This document shows positions 9,986 through 19,355 of a stretch of 64,000 bases of DNA, piece after piece. The DNA comes from Microcaldota archaeon. Lineage in GTDB: Archaea; Micrarchaeota; Micrarchaeia; Micrarchaeales; CABMGC01. The stretch's first letter is position 1, and each line of letters opens with the position of its first letter. The DNA lies in the NCBI GenBank assembly GCA_021792095.1, contig JAJYVH010000001.1:161584-225583 (forward strand), read 5' to 3'. The position numbers and the translations under genes are program-made. The notes under the pieces are model-generated. The model ran no database searches and was not told the DNA's origin. It saw only the letters and a list, made by a program, of their open reading frames with translations.

Positions 9986-10459
9986 CTACTTCGGCTGCGT
10001 CGTCTCCTCCAGCTTGGCCTTAGTCAGCGGAAGCGGAGCGATCAGGCCTATGGAGCCGGCGAGATACGTGCCCCTTGCAGCGCACTCAAAATTCAGCAGG
10101 TTTATCAGGTCCTCCGCGAACTTGACTGGCAGCGTCTTCTTCTTGCCCCAGGCGTCGTTTATCTGGCTTATTGTTTCTGCAGTCTCCTTGGCAGACACTA
10201 TGCCCTTAATCTTCAGCTCGCCTACCGATTTGTCGCCCTTGGCGCCGCCCTCGTAGTTCGCCGAGAAAGTATAGGTGATCTCTACGCTCTCCCCCTTGAC
10301 CTTCACATCATCGAAGTTTATGTTGAACTTCATGCCAGTTATGGGGTCTGCTGCCGGCCTGTCCGCCTCAACGTGGTTTATTCCTATGCCTGTTATCATG
10401 CGATCAACTTGCAAAATATTATCTTGCTTGGGTATTATATACATTACCGATGGCGCCAT
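9986..10459 (-). CDS. Conserved archaeal protein, possibly SecB-like fold
   Basis: ORF 9986..10543, probable start at MAPSVMYIIPKQDN; ends NLLNFECAARGTYLAGSIGLIAPLPL. Confidence 0.55.
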   Translation of the reverse strand: MAPSVMYIIPKQDNILQVDRMITGIGINHVEADRPAADPITGMKFNINFDDVKVKGESVEITYTFSANYEGGAKGDKSVGELKIKGIVSAKETAETISQINDAWGKKKTLPVKFAEDLINLLNFECAARGTYLAGSIGLIAPLPLTKAKLEETTQPK

Positions 10460-10536
10460 GCCACGCTCTGCATTCGCACATTTTTTGAGAAAACGCTGTA
10501 TATTAATAGTTTTATTACCCATTAGCACCGAAATAC

Positions 10537-10953
10537 ATGCCAAATAGAACTGTATTGAACAAATACGGCCTATTTGTGTCGCAAGTACACAAGGTGCTCA
10601 AGAAGAAGGAACTTGACAGCTCGGACATGCACATTGTGGAGATGGCCAAGCTCGTTGCGATGCTCTCCTCACGCTCGTGGCGCACCTTCAAGTACCTCCA
10701 CAACGGGGACGACTTCAACAAGGATGCCATAAAGGTGGAGATAGAAGCTGCCTGCAAGGGGGGCTGGAAGGAAATAAACGAGAACGACATAAAGGAGGTG
10801 CTCACGCTTCCCGTGGGCGAGCACTCTTTCTCCATGCTGCTCACTTGCTTCCCGGAGAAGATTGAGCGGAGGACGCTGAAGGAGATGTTCTCTGAGCTCG
10901 AGAGCGACTTCGTTGACGGCATAGAGCCCCTGGAGAGCAGGGAGATGGAATAG
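10537..10953 (+). CDS. Hypothetical protein
   Basis: 138-aa ORF with an ATG start, divergent from the preceding gene. Confidence 0.6.
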   Translation: MPNRTVLNKYGLFVSQVHKVLKKKELDSSDMHIVEMAKLVAMLSSRSWRTFKYLHNGDDFNKDAIKVEIEAACKGGWKEINENDIKEVLTLPVGEHSFSMLLTCFPEKIERRTLKEMFSELESDFVDGIEPLESREME

Positions 10954-11003
10954 GCGTTCGGCAAGCGCTCAGCCTAATATTACTTGCAGATGAAGCAATA
11001 GCA

Positions 11004-11078
11004 GGGCATGTGGCGCAACTTGGATAGCGCACCTGGCTTCGGACCAGGGGGTTGCGGGTCCAAATCCCGTCATGCCCG
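11004..11078 (+). tRNA. tRNA-Arg (TCG)
   Basis: Acceptor GGGCATG/CATGCCC, anticodon loop CTTCGGA within CCTGG/CCAGG stem, T-arm GCGGGTCCAAATCCCGT. Confidence 0.93.
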
Positions 11079-11118
11079 CTTTTATTTTATCACTGCAATG
11101 TTTGGGCCTCCGCCCGCA

Positions 11119-11664
11119 TCAGTTCCTCTTTGCGCTTGCCACTGCCCTTTCGCTGCCTCTGGCTGCGGTACCATCCATCGCTACACGGTAGTAGCCCTCC
11201 CTGAATTCCTCTATGCCCAGCTTGCGCGCGTCTCCGGAACCGATCTCCAGGTGCACACGTTCGTGCTGCTCAAAGAACTCGGTGTTGAAAAGCAGAGTAG
11301 CCCCTATCAGTTTCTTGTTCAACCTCATTGCTGCCTTTTGGCCCTCCAACAGCGTACTCACCTCTGCAGGCATCCTTCTCTTCTCCGCAAGGAAGGTCGG
11401 ATTCCCGGACTCGCCAGGCACCACCACCTTGAAGACGGTCTCCCTGCCAGGATACACGCTCACGAGTATCTCGTATGCGTCCACGAATACGTACAGGGGT
11501 TGCGTGCTGCCGTCTTTCATCGCGGAATTAAGCACGGCTGCGGCATCCTTGGAAAGGTAGAACAGCTGCCTGTACGACATTCCCTGCGGCAGCTCGCTCC
11601 TATCGTCCACCCTGACAAGCGATCGCGTGTCTGGCTCTGCGTTCCTGGTGGCCTTAATCCTCAT
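11119..11664 (-). CDS. Hypothetical protein
   Basis: 181-aa ORF. Confidence 0.6.
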   Translation of the reverse strand: MRIKATRNAEPDTRSLVRVDDRSELPQGMSYRQLFYLSKDAAAVLNSAMKDGSTQPLYVFVDAYEILVSVYPGRETVFKVVVPGESGNPTFLAEKRRMPAEVSTLLEGQKAAMRLNKKLIGATLLFNTEFFEQHERVHLEIGSGDARKLGIEEFREGYYRVAMDGTAARGSERAVASAKRN

Positions 11665-11807
11665 CTGCCCACACCCCGATACATGCGCCGAACCCCTTAA
11701 TTAACATTGATTTTGTGCACAGGAGAAGGGCCCCATGAGCCGCCCTCCGGCACCCGAAACGCTTATCTAGGCGCAAGGGCGAATCGTCTAATCGTCGGGT
11801 AGCGGAC

Positions 11808-12863
11808 ATGAGATCGATAGAGTACAGGCAGCTTGCGAGCATACTGGGCTTCTTCCTCATAGTGCAGCTCGCCGGCGTGCTCATCGCCTTCGGCCTGATA
11901 ACGCCTGGCGTGGTGCAGCCAGCTGCCGCGGCCGGCGGCGGCCTCTCGGGCCAGGTGTTCATCTACTTCGCGTACCTCGTTGCGGCCGCGGTGGTGCTGG
12001 TGCTCCTGTTCCGCTCCAGGCACGGGCCGGTGCTCTTCAAGGGCATGGAGGCGATAGTGGTCGGCATCGCCTCGTTCTACCTGTTCCTGATCGTGCTCTC
12101 CTTCGCGTTCCCGGGCAGCGTTGCGCTGCCGGTGGGCATCGCCGCTCTTGGCGCGGTCGCGCTGGTCGCTGGCAAAAACAAGTGGCCGTGGCTCAGGAAC
12201 ACCGCTGCCATAATATCCAGCATAGGCGTGGGCCTCGTGCTCGGCCTCTTCTTCAGCTTCATAGCAGCGTTCGTGCTGATGGCGCTCGTGGCAGCCTACG
12301 ACTACATAGCCGTCTTCGTCACGAGGCACATGCTCACCCTCGCCAAGGCCAGCATACAGGGCAACACGGCGCTCATGGTCGGAAGCTATGAGGTGGAGCT
12401 CGTGCCAAGGGGCTCCGTCAGGAAGGCCGAGGCGTCCAGGATGCTGAGCCTCTTCAAGGGCACGAAGAACGAGGAGCTCAGGAAGCTCGTGAAACGCGGC
12501 GGCATACCGCTGCCCTCGCTCTCCGCCCTCGGGGCCGGGGACCTTGCGATACCGCTCATGCTCGCGGTCAGCGCATACATGACATACTTCAGCTACTTCT
12601 TCAGCGTCGTGCTCGTCGCCTCTACTTGCTTTGGCCTGGTCTTCGCCATGTACGTGTCTAAGCGATGGGGCACCGCCCTGCCGGCCATACCCCCGCTCTT
12701 CTCGGCCGCGTGCGTGGGCCTGGGCGCATATACGCTCTCCACGAGCGCCCCGGATTGGCAGCTCGCAGCGCTGCTCTTCGTTGCCGCTGCTGCGATACTT
12801 GCGCTGATGCTCGTCACCGTGATACGCAGGAGCAGGAAGGGGCTGAGCGCAAGGATAGAGTGA
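11808..12863 (+). CDS. Presenilin/signal-peptide-peptidase family intramembrane aspartyl protease
   Basis: Polytopic, with AYDYIAVF (YD motif) and GAGDLAIPLML (GxGD motif). Confidence 0.85.
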   Translation: MRSIEYRQLASILGFFLIVQLAGVLIAFGLITPGVVQPAAAAGGGLSGQVFIYFAYLVAAAVVLVLLFRSRHGPVLFKGMEAIVVGIASFYLFLIVLSFAFPGSVALPVGIAALGAVALVAGKNKWPWLRNTAAIISSIGVGLVLGLFFSFIAAFVLMALVAAYDYIAVFVTRHMLTLAKASIQGNTALMVGSYEVELVPRGSVRKAEASRMLSLFKGTKNEELRKLVKRGGIPLPSLSALGAGDLAIPLMLAVSAYMTYFSYFFSVVLVASTCFGLVFAMYVSKRWGTALPAIPPLFSAACVGLGAYTLSTSAPDWQLAALLFVAAAAILALMLVTVIRRSRKGLSARIE

Positions 12864-13562
12864 TCACTCCTCCCTGTCGACGCGCACCCTGAACTTCTCC
12901 TTCACAAGGACCTGGCCCCTGCCCTTGCAGACGTGGCACACCTTCTCGTGCACCACGCCCGCGCCTCCGCACCTGGCGCACGGGCCCGTCATCATGAAGA
13001 AAGAGGGAAAGCCGAAGGCAGAGTTGGAGCCGCCCCTGTGGACCATCCCTGTGCCGTTGCACTCCGGGCACTTCATGTCCTTGTAGCCAGGCTCCCCGCC
13101 CCTGCCCTTGCAGTTGTCGCAGCGCTTGTAGTACTGCACCACTATGGTCTTGTTGACGCCTTTCTCTAGATCCGCCAGGGGTATGTTGAGGTTCAGCTGT
13201 TGCTGCCTGTAAGCGTCGGCTCGCTGCTGCTGGCCGCCGAACATCTGCTCGAAGCCGCCTATATCGGACATGTTCATGCCGAAGCTGCGCAGTATGCTCT
13301 CGAAGTCGAAGTTGCGGAATATGTCGTCCTCGCTGAACCTCTGGTTGAATGCCCCTGGGCCCATCATGTCGTACTGCTGCCTCTTCTGCGGGTCGCCCAG
13401 CACAGCGTACGCCTCGTTTATCTCGCGCATGCGCACCTGCGCCTTGGGGTCCGGGTTCCTGTCAGGATGAAAACGGAGCACCAGACTCCTGTAGGCGTCC
13501 TTTATCTGGGCCTCGCTCGCGTTTTTTGGGACCCCCAACGTACTATAGTAATCTGCTGTCAT
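12864..13562 (-). CDS. dnaJ: DnaJ-type co-chaperone, truncated after the zinc-finger domain
   Basis: J domain with HPDRNP, four CxxCxGxG-like repeats; the ORF ends right after VKEKFRVRVDREE. Confidence 0.9.
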   Translation of the reverse strand: MTADYYSTLGVPKNASEAQIKDAYRSLVLRFHPDRNPDPKAQVRMREINEAYAVLGDPQKRQQYDMMGPGAFNQRFSEDDIFRNFDFESILRSFGMNMSDIGGFEQMFGGQQQRADAYRQQQLNLNIPLADLEKGVNKTIVVQYYKRCDNCKGRGGEPGYKDMKCPECNGTGMVHRGGSNSAFGFPSFFMMTGPCARCGGAGVVHEKVCHVCKGRGQVLVKEKFRVRVDREE

Positions 13563-13583
13563 CGTTCACCGCTTGCTTCGCAT

Positions 13584-15452
13584 TCAGCCCCTGAAGTTCG
13601 CGTCCGCGCTGTCACCTGCGCCGCCCTGCCCCTCGGGCCCGGGACCCTGGTCCGGACCAGGCTCAGGCCCCTGCCCTCCCTGCCCCTGCTGGCCGTTGCC
13701 GTAGACGCTGGAGCCTATCTGTTGGAGCACGCTCTTGAGATTGTCTAGCTTCTCCTTTATGGCGTCGCTGTCGTCCTTGCCCAGGGCGTCGTTGAGCTCG
13801 TTCTTCGCCTGCTCCACTCGCTCCGCCACGTCCTTGGGTATCTTGCCCGCGTTGTCCTTCAGCGTCTTCTCGGTGGTGTAGACCATCGACTCGGCCTCGT
13901 TCCTCGACTGCACGCGCTCCAGCGCTTCCTTGTCCTGCGCGGCGTACTCCTCGGCCTCCTTGACCTTCTTGTCTATGTCGTCCCTGCCCATCTTGTTGGG
14001 CGCAACCACCTGCATGCCCTGCTCCTTGCCAGTCTTCTGGTCCTTGGCGCTCACGTGCAGTATGCCGTTGGCGTCTATGTCGAAGGTGACGTCTATCTGC
14101 GGAACGCCCCTCGGCGCGGGCAGTATGCCAGTAAGGCTGAACTTGCCGAGGCTGACGTTGTCCTTGGCCATCGGCCTCTCGCCCTGGAGTATGTTTATGT
14201 CCACAGCGGGCTGGCTGTCCGCGGCAGTGCTGAACACCTGGGATTTCCTTATGGGCACGGTGGTGTTCCTCGGGATGAGCACTGTGGACACGCCGCCCAG
14301 CGTCTCTATGCCAAGAGAGAGCGGGGTCACATCGAGAAGCACCAGGTCCTTGACCTCGCCAGTGAGCACGCCTGCCTGCACCGCGGCCCCGAAAGCCACG
14401 GCCTCCATCGGGTCCACGCCACGCTCTATCTTCTTGCCGTAGAGCTGCTCCACATAGCGCTGCACTATGGGCATGCGCGTGGGGCCTCCGACGAGTATAA
14501 CCTTGTCTATGCTGCTTGGCTCCAGCTTCGCGTCCTTGAGCGCCTGCTGCATCGGTTTCAGGGTGCGCTCCACTATCGGTATTACGAGTTCCTCGAGTTT
14601 TGCCCTAGTAAGCGAGTAGCTGAAGTTCACCGGCTTACCGTCCACCATGCCCAGGAAGGGCAGGCTTATTTCGCTCGTGAGCGTGGTGGACAGCTCTATC
14701 TTGGCCCGCTCTGCCGCTTCGCGGACTCTCTGCAGCGCCTGGGCATCCCTGCTTATATCAAGATTGTGCTTCTTCCTTATCTCAGCCTTAAGGAAGTCGA
14801 CTAGCGTGTTGTCCATGTCTGTTCCTCCGAGCTGCGTGTCACCGCTGGTTGACTTGACCTCGAATACACCATCCCCGAACTCCATTATGGTCACGTCAAG
14901 GGTTCCGCCCCCAAAGTCATAGACCATTATCTTCTGCTCCTTGCCTGCCTTGTCAAGTCCGTAGGCAAGGCACGCGGCCGTGGGCTCGTTGACCAGCCTT
15001 ATCACCTTGAGCCCGGCTATCTCTCCGGCGTCTTTTGTCGCCTGGCGCTGGTTGTCATTGAAGTAGGCGGGTACCGTTATCACAATCTCGTTAATCTCCT
15101 CACCAAGAAACGCCTCTGCATCGTGCTTTATCTTCTGAAGCAGGATTGCAGACAGTTCCTGCGGTGTGTACTCCTTCCCGAACATCTTATACTTGAAAGT
15201 AGTCCCCATCTTCCTCTTGAAAGCCGCGGCGGTTCCTTCCGGGTTCGCGACCGCCTGCCTTCTTGCCGGCTCGCCAACTATGCGCTGCCCATCTTTTGTG
15301 AAAGCGACGTAGCTAGGAAAAGACTTGCCATATAACGAGGTGCCTTCGGCACTAGGTATGAGCACTGGTCTACCTCCTTGCAGTATCGCTGCTGCAGAGT
15401 TCGAAGTTCCCAAATCCACGCCCAAAACTTTTTTATTTGTCATCATTCTCAA
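13584..15452 (-). CDS. dnaK: Hsp70 chaperone DnaK
   Basis: [61 protein letters not shown]. Confidence 0.96.
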   Translation of the reverse strand: MRMMTNKKVLGVDLGTSNSAAAILQGGRPVLIPSAEGTSLYGKSFPSYVAFTKDGQRIVGEPARRQAVANPEGTAAAFKRKMGTTFKYKMFGKEYTPQELSAILLQKIKHDAEAFLGEEINEIVITVPAYFNDNQRQATKDAGEIAGLKVIRLVNEPTAACLAYGLDKAGKEQKIMVYDFGGGTLDVTIMEFGDGVFEVKSTSGDTQLGGTDMDNTLVDFLKAEIRKKHNLDISRDAQALQRVREAAERAKIELSTTLTSEISLPFLGMVDGKPVNFSYSLTRAKLEELVIPIVERTLKPMQQALKDAKLEPSSIDKVILVGGPTRMPIVQRYVEQLYGKKIERGVDPMEAVAFGAAVQAGVLTGEVKDLVLLDVTPLSLGIETLGGVSTVLIPRNTTVPIRKSQVFSTAADSQPAVDINILQGERPMAKDNVSLGKFSLTGILPAPRGVPQIDVTFDIDANGILHVSAKDQKTGKEQGMQVVAPNKMGRDDIDKKVKEAEEYAAQDKEALERVQSRNEAESMVYTTEKTLKDNAGKIPKDVAERVEQAKNELNDALGKDDSDAIKEKLDNLKSVLQQIGSSVYGNGQQGQGGQGPEPGPDQGPGPEGQGGAGDSADANFRG

Positions 15453-16374
15453 CCCTTGTTTTACTCATGATTTCCATCACAGCATCTCTCTTTTTAGAGT
15501 GGTGCATGTGCGTCCCTATTAGTTTAACCCATACGCCCCACGATTGTTTATGAATATTTATTCTCAGTAAAGTTTTAGTTGATTTGATTACGCGCCCGTT
15601 AAGAAGATAGGGGTTATCTCTAGTTGGTCGCTCAAGTGTTGAAAATTTGATATTATTTCTATTTAAGAAATCAGAGATACGTTCCATCAAGCGTTTGTTT
15701 GTATTGCACAGATAAATATGGTAATAATTGCCTTGTTTCCTTACTGTCCCTTCTGCGTCCCAAAACGCAGCGATAAATTCTTTTGCCAATTTTTCATGTT
15801 TGAAGATATAATCGAGAGTTGCTTCGTTGGGTTCTTTGTTTTTCTTTATCAAATTTGCAATTGCAACACTCGATAGTCGTAATCTCCATAGGCCATTGGG
15901 GCGTCTGTCTTCCGTTACCACTCCGTGATTTTTCAGTATTTTATTCAGGTTTTGATATAGCTTAGAATCTTTATTGAAGACCTCTACCATGTAAGTTTGT
16001 ACTGCTCCATCGCCTAAAGCGAACCCTATCAAATAAGCCAAATCTGGAGAAATCCGCACAGTTACTTGTTTTGCCAGAATTTTCCCATTTTTAACAATAC
16101 GTTCGCTGTGCCTATCCCCCGCCCTCGCATAAATTTTAACGTGCCAACGCATGTCAGACGGTACGTTGAAAGATTCAAACCAACGCGCCAACGTTGAATC
16201 TGGGACGCCAATCATCGCTTCTATTTCTTTTATAGTGTATTTTGGATAAAGAGCGAGCAGAAGTCTTTGAAGGCGTTTCGCACCAAACTCATTCTTAATT
16301 GTCTGGAAATTGCCATGTTGCCTGACTCCATTCATTTCTGCAAGAGATTGGATTGCATTTTTTTCAGAAATCAT
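15433..16374 (-). CDS. LAGLIDADG homing endonuclease, free-standing, between grpE and dnaK
   Basis: Two motifs [14 protein letters not shown] and [17 protein letters not shown]-like N-terminus, AT-rich relative to both neighbours. Confidence 0.88.
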   Translation of the reverse strand: MISEKNAIQSLAEMNGVRQHGNFQTIKNEFGAKRLQRLLLALYPKYTIKEIEAMIGVPDSTLARWFESFNVPSDMRWHVKIYARAGDRHSERIVKNGKILAKQVTVRISPDLAYLIGFALGDGAVQTYMVEVFNKDSKLYQNLNKILKNHGVVTEDRRPNGLWRLRLSSVAIANLIKKNKEPNEATLDYIFKHEKLAKEFIAAFWDAEGTVRKQGNYYHIYLCNTNKRLMERISDFLNRNNIKFSTLERPTRDNPYLLNGRVIKSTKTLLRINIHKQSWGVWVKLIGTHMHHSKKRDAVMEIMSKTRVENDDK

Positions 16375-16919
16375 TTAATCTCACCTTCCTTCTTTTCCTC
16401 TTTTGAAGTGTTACTCTTTGAGACTATCACGGCACTAGGCCTGAGCAGCATGTTATTGAAGGTATAACCCTTGCGCACAACCTCTATTACGGTTCCTTCG
16501 GGCTCCCTGCTTTCCCTGGTCATCACCACCTCGTGCCTGTACGGGTCGTACTTGCCCTTGGCATCTATCTCCTTCATGCCGGCGCCCTTCAGCGCGCCAA
16601 GTATGTTGGAGAAGACAAGCTCTATGCCCTTTATGTGATCCTCCTTCTCTGATGCGTTGAAGGCGGAGAGCGCGAGCTCGAACTCGTCCAGGGCCGGGAG
16701 CAGCGCCTTCGCCAGCTCTGCCTTGCCGAGGCCCTTAGCGTTGCTTACCTCCTCCAGGGAGCGTTTCTTGTAGTTGTCGAACTCAGCGGCCAGCCTTAGC
16801 AGGCGGTCCTTCAGCTCGTCGGCCTCGTCCCGCTTGACTTCCTGGGGCTGCTTGGTCTCGCCTTCCTGCCGCTTGTCCTGGCCCTCCTTCTTCTCATCTT
16901 CCTCTGCCATAAATCTCAT
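16371..16919 (-). CDS. grpE: Nucleotide exchange factor GrpE
   Basis: LAAEFDNYKKRSLEE, ALLPALDEFELAL, YDPYRHEVVM, VVRKGYTFNNMLLRPSAVIVS. Confidence 0.93.
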   Translation of the reverse strand: MRFMAEEDEKKEGQDKRQEGETKQPQEVKRDEADELKDRLLRLAAEFDNYKKRSLEEVSNAKGLGKAELAKALLPALDEFELALSAFNASEKEDHIKGIELVFSNILGALKGAGMKEIDAKGKYDPYRHEVVMTRESREPEGTVIEVVRKGYTFNNMLLRPSAVIVSKSNTSKEEKKEGEIK

Positions 16920-17313
16920 CCTCTATAAGCTCGTCGAGCTTGCTCGCGAACTGCATCATGCGGTTGAACTCGGCCAACATCTCAGCCTGGAGCTCCTGGA
17001 TAGTGCTCTCGAAGTCGCTCGCTCGCAGGAAGTACTCCCTGCCCTTCCTCACCACCAGCCCGCAGTCTATGAACTTGTTCAGGTTGTAGATCACAGTGCT
17101 GAGCGGCACCTTCAGCGACCTGCTTATGCTTTTGCTGCTCGTTCCAGCGCCCTTGAGGCTGTTGCTCACTATCAGCTGGAACATCTTCCGCTCCGGCCCG
17201 TCTCCCTTGCCCGCCAGGCCGAAGGTGTCGAAGAACCAGTCTGTCAGCGCCGGCGCGCTCTCCACGCTGGGCTTCGTGACAGTCTTCACCACTATCTTCT
17301 CTGCCTTTGGCAT
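16894..17313 (-). CDS. Winged-HTH transcriptional regulator (heads the heat-shock operon)
   Basis: SSKSISRSLKVPLSTVIYNLNKFIDCGLVVRKGREYFL; overlaps grpE. Confidence 0.75.
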   Translation of the reverse strand: MPKAEKIVVKTVTKPSVESAPALTDWFFDTFGLAGKGDGPERKMFQLIVSNSLKGAGTSSKSISRSLKVPLSTVIYNLNKFIDCGLVVRKGREYFLRASDFESTIQELQAEMLAEFNRMMQFASKLDELIEDEIYGRGR

Positions 17314-17488
17314 ATTTTAAGATATAGTTAGAACTAATATAAAAATATTTGCTTCATTTCAACAAATTGTTAGAAATAACAAGTCTGTTAGGTACTGCCG
17401 CCTTTATAATACGGGCGCGTGTGCGCACGCAGCCAAGCAATAATGCCAAGTTATATTAATAGCCCAAGAAAAGCAGTACTGTGAGGAT

Positions 17489-18376
17489 ATGGCATCGGAA
17501 AGCGTCAGGAACGCTGGTGTCGGTGAACAGGGGCGCATAACAATCCTGCCATACAGTGCACTTCCGAGCGAGGCCAAAATAATCGCCCGCCACGAAGGCG
17601 GAAGCGTGCCGACTATTTCGCAGTACCTTTTCGCCTGGTGCAATCAGGAAGTGTTCGAGCACGACGCCCTCGGCCACATTTTTCCCGCCCAAGACAAGAG
17701 GGGCCAAGGCTTTAGCGGAAAGGGCGTGGTGCAGGACTACAACGTTGTAAAATACAGAGGCGACTGGGATTCGGTGCCTAACAAGTACAAAGTAAACGTG
17801 GATTCCTCCGTGGGGAACCAGGTGTCCATAGGCTTCTTCGAAGACATGGTGCGGATAGAAGTAAGCTTCGGCATCTTTGAGACGCTGCAAAGCGTTGCCG
17901 TGATAAAGCATGACGACGCAGGATACGAGACCTCGAGCATAAACAGGGTAAACGCGATTTTGCGCAGCATGCGCTGGAGGGAGACAGAAGCATGGCTCTA
18001 TGACGGCCTGGCGCTGCCGATCGAGCACCTGTGGAACAAGAGCGCGAAAACAAAAGAGGAAAGGGACAACGTTCTAAGGATAGGCAAGGAGGAGCTCTAC
18101 AAAGAGTTCAAGAACATGAAACGGGAGGATGCGTTTGCCTGGCTGGTCTCCCTGCTGCCTTACCCCGAAAACAGCATAGAAAAGTATTTTGGCGTGGACG
18201 TCAGCGGCCTAACCTCAAAGGTGTTCGAGGCGAAGATACTGCCCAACATCCAGGCGGCCGGTGGTTACACTCCAGGTCTGGCGTTCATAGACGCCAAAAT
18301 CCCTGTGGACAACGACGAGGGCAAGGACGCTGCAAAGGAAGTTGTAGAAAGGATAGCTGAGGTTTTGAGGGAATAA
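17489..18376 (+). CDS. Hypothetical protein
   Basis: 295-aa ORF. Confidence 0.65.
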   Translation: MASESVRNAGVGEQGRITILPYSALPSEAKIIARHEGGSVPTISQYLFAWCNQEVFEHDALGHIFPAQDKRGQGFSGKGVVQDYNVVKYRGDWDSVPNKYKVNVDSSVGNQVSIGFFEDMVRIEVSFGIFETLQSVAVIKHDDAGYETSSINRVNAILRSMRWRETEAWLYDGLALPIEHLWNKSAKTKEERDNVLRIGKEELYKEFKNMKREDAFAWLVSLLPYPENSIEKYFGVDVSGLTSKVFEAKILPNIQAAGGYTPGLAFIDAKIPVDNDEGKDAAKEVVERIAEVLRE

Positions 18377-18456
18377 AGGGAGCAGGCAAAAGCGCACAGC
18401 ACGCCGAAACACAAACATCGTGAGAGCCTAACAGCAAAAACAACGAAAACAATAGC

Positions 18457-18981
18457 CTACGGACTCGCCAGGTTACGATCATTATCGGCCACTTCTAAGC
18501 CTTTCAGCACCTTTCTAGTGTTACCGACTATGCTTATAAGCCCTCGGTTGCCGGCTTTTTTGAACCCGAGCGATCTGTACCATTTGAGCGGGTAGTCCCA
18601 ACTGAACACAAAAGGCTCCCAAACAATTGCATTATGTTTTTTAATGCTGCGCGCGAGCACCCGTTCCATTAGCATTGAGCCTATCCCGCGTTTCTGGTAG
18701 CCTGGATGCACGAATATCTCTCCCTCGATAAGATGGTTCCCGTCCCAGTACGGCTTGAGCACCACAAAGAAGCCTCCGACAATCTTGCCTTTGTATTCGG
18801 CAAGATACGCCAAATCGGGCGTGCTTTTCAGGTACCACCCGAGCATCTTCTGCGCAGCCGGCGCGCTCCAGCGTTCGCCAACATCATGCTTCCTGTATAT
18901 TTGGGCATAAACCCTACTAAGCTCCAGGAGGTCGCGTTTGCGCACTTTTCGTATCTTCAGCCCTTCCACAAAATCAGTCAT
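18457..18981 (-). CDS. GNAT family N-acetyltransferase
   Basis: EIFVHPGYQKRGIGSMLMERVL; start placed downstream of the tRNA gene. Confidence 0.85.
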   Translation of the reverse strand: MTDFVEGLKIRKVRKRDLLELSRVYAQIYRKHDVGERWSAPAAQKMLGWYLKSTPDLAYLAEYKGKIVGGFFVVLKPYWDGNHLIEGEIFVHPGYQKRGIGSMLMERVLARSIKKHNAIVWEPFVFSWDYPLKWYRSLGFKKAGNRGLISIVGNTRKVLKGLEVADNDRNLASP

Positions 18982-18984
18982 TCG

Positions 18985-19056
18985 TGGACTCTGCGGGATT
19001 CGAACCCGCAACCTCCTGCATGCCATGCAGGCGCGCTACCGTTGCGCCAAGAGCCC
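18985..19056 (-). tRNA. tRNA-Ala (GGC)
   Basis: Minus strand GGGCTCTTGGCGCAACGGTAGCGCGCCTGCATGGCATGCAGGAGGTTGCGGGTTCGAATCCCGCAGAGTCCA; G3:U70 identity pair present. Confidence 0.95.
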
Positions 19057-19101
19057 AACGGTAAAACTAGCCGCTCTAGGTTTAAATGCTCTTCTGAAAT
19101 G

Positions 19102-19341
19102 CTACACCGGGCTCACGAAGAGTATGTTTCCGCCCCTGAGCAGTATGGTGCCGAGCTTGGACCTCGGAGCGCCGTCGTCCCCGAGCTCCTCGGCCTCGTC
19201 GAGCACTATGTTCATGTGCGCGTCGAACGAGGAGACGGTGCCCCTTATGCCGTCGCCGCTCTTCAGCCTTATCAGTACCTTCTTCCCTATCGTCTTGTTC
19301 AGCAGGTCGAAAGGCCTCTCTTGCTGCATCAAACCAACCAA
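19102..19341 (-). CDS. Archaeal Sm-like (LSm) RNA-binding protein
   Basis: RPFDLLNKTIGKKVLIRLKSGDGIRGTVSSFDAHMNIVLDEAEE, LLRGGNILFVSP. Confidence 0.93.
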   Translation of the reverse strand: MVGLMQQERPFDLLNKTIGKKVLIRLKSGDGIRGTVSSFDAHMNIVLDEAEELGDDGAPRSKLGTILLRGGNILFVSPV

Positions 19342-19355
19342 TAAAAACGCAAACG

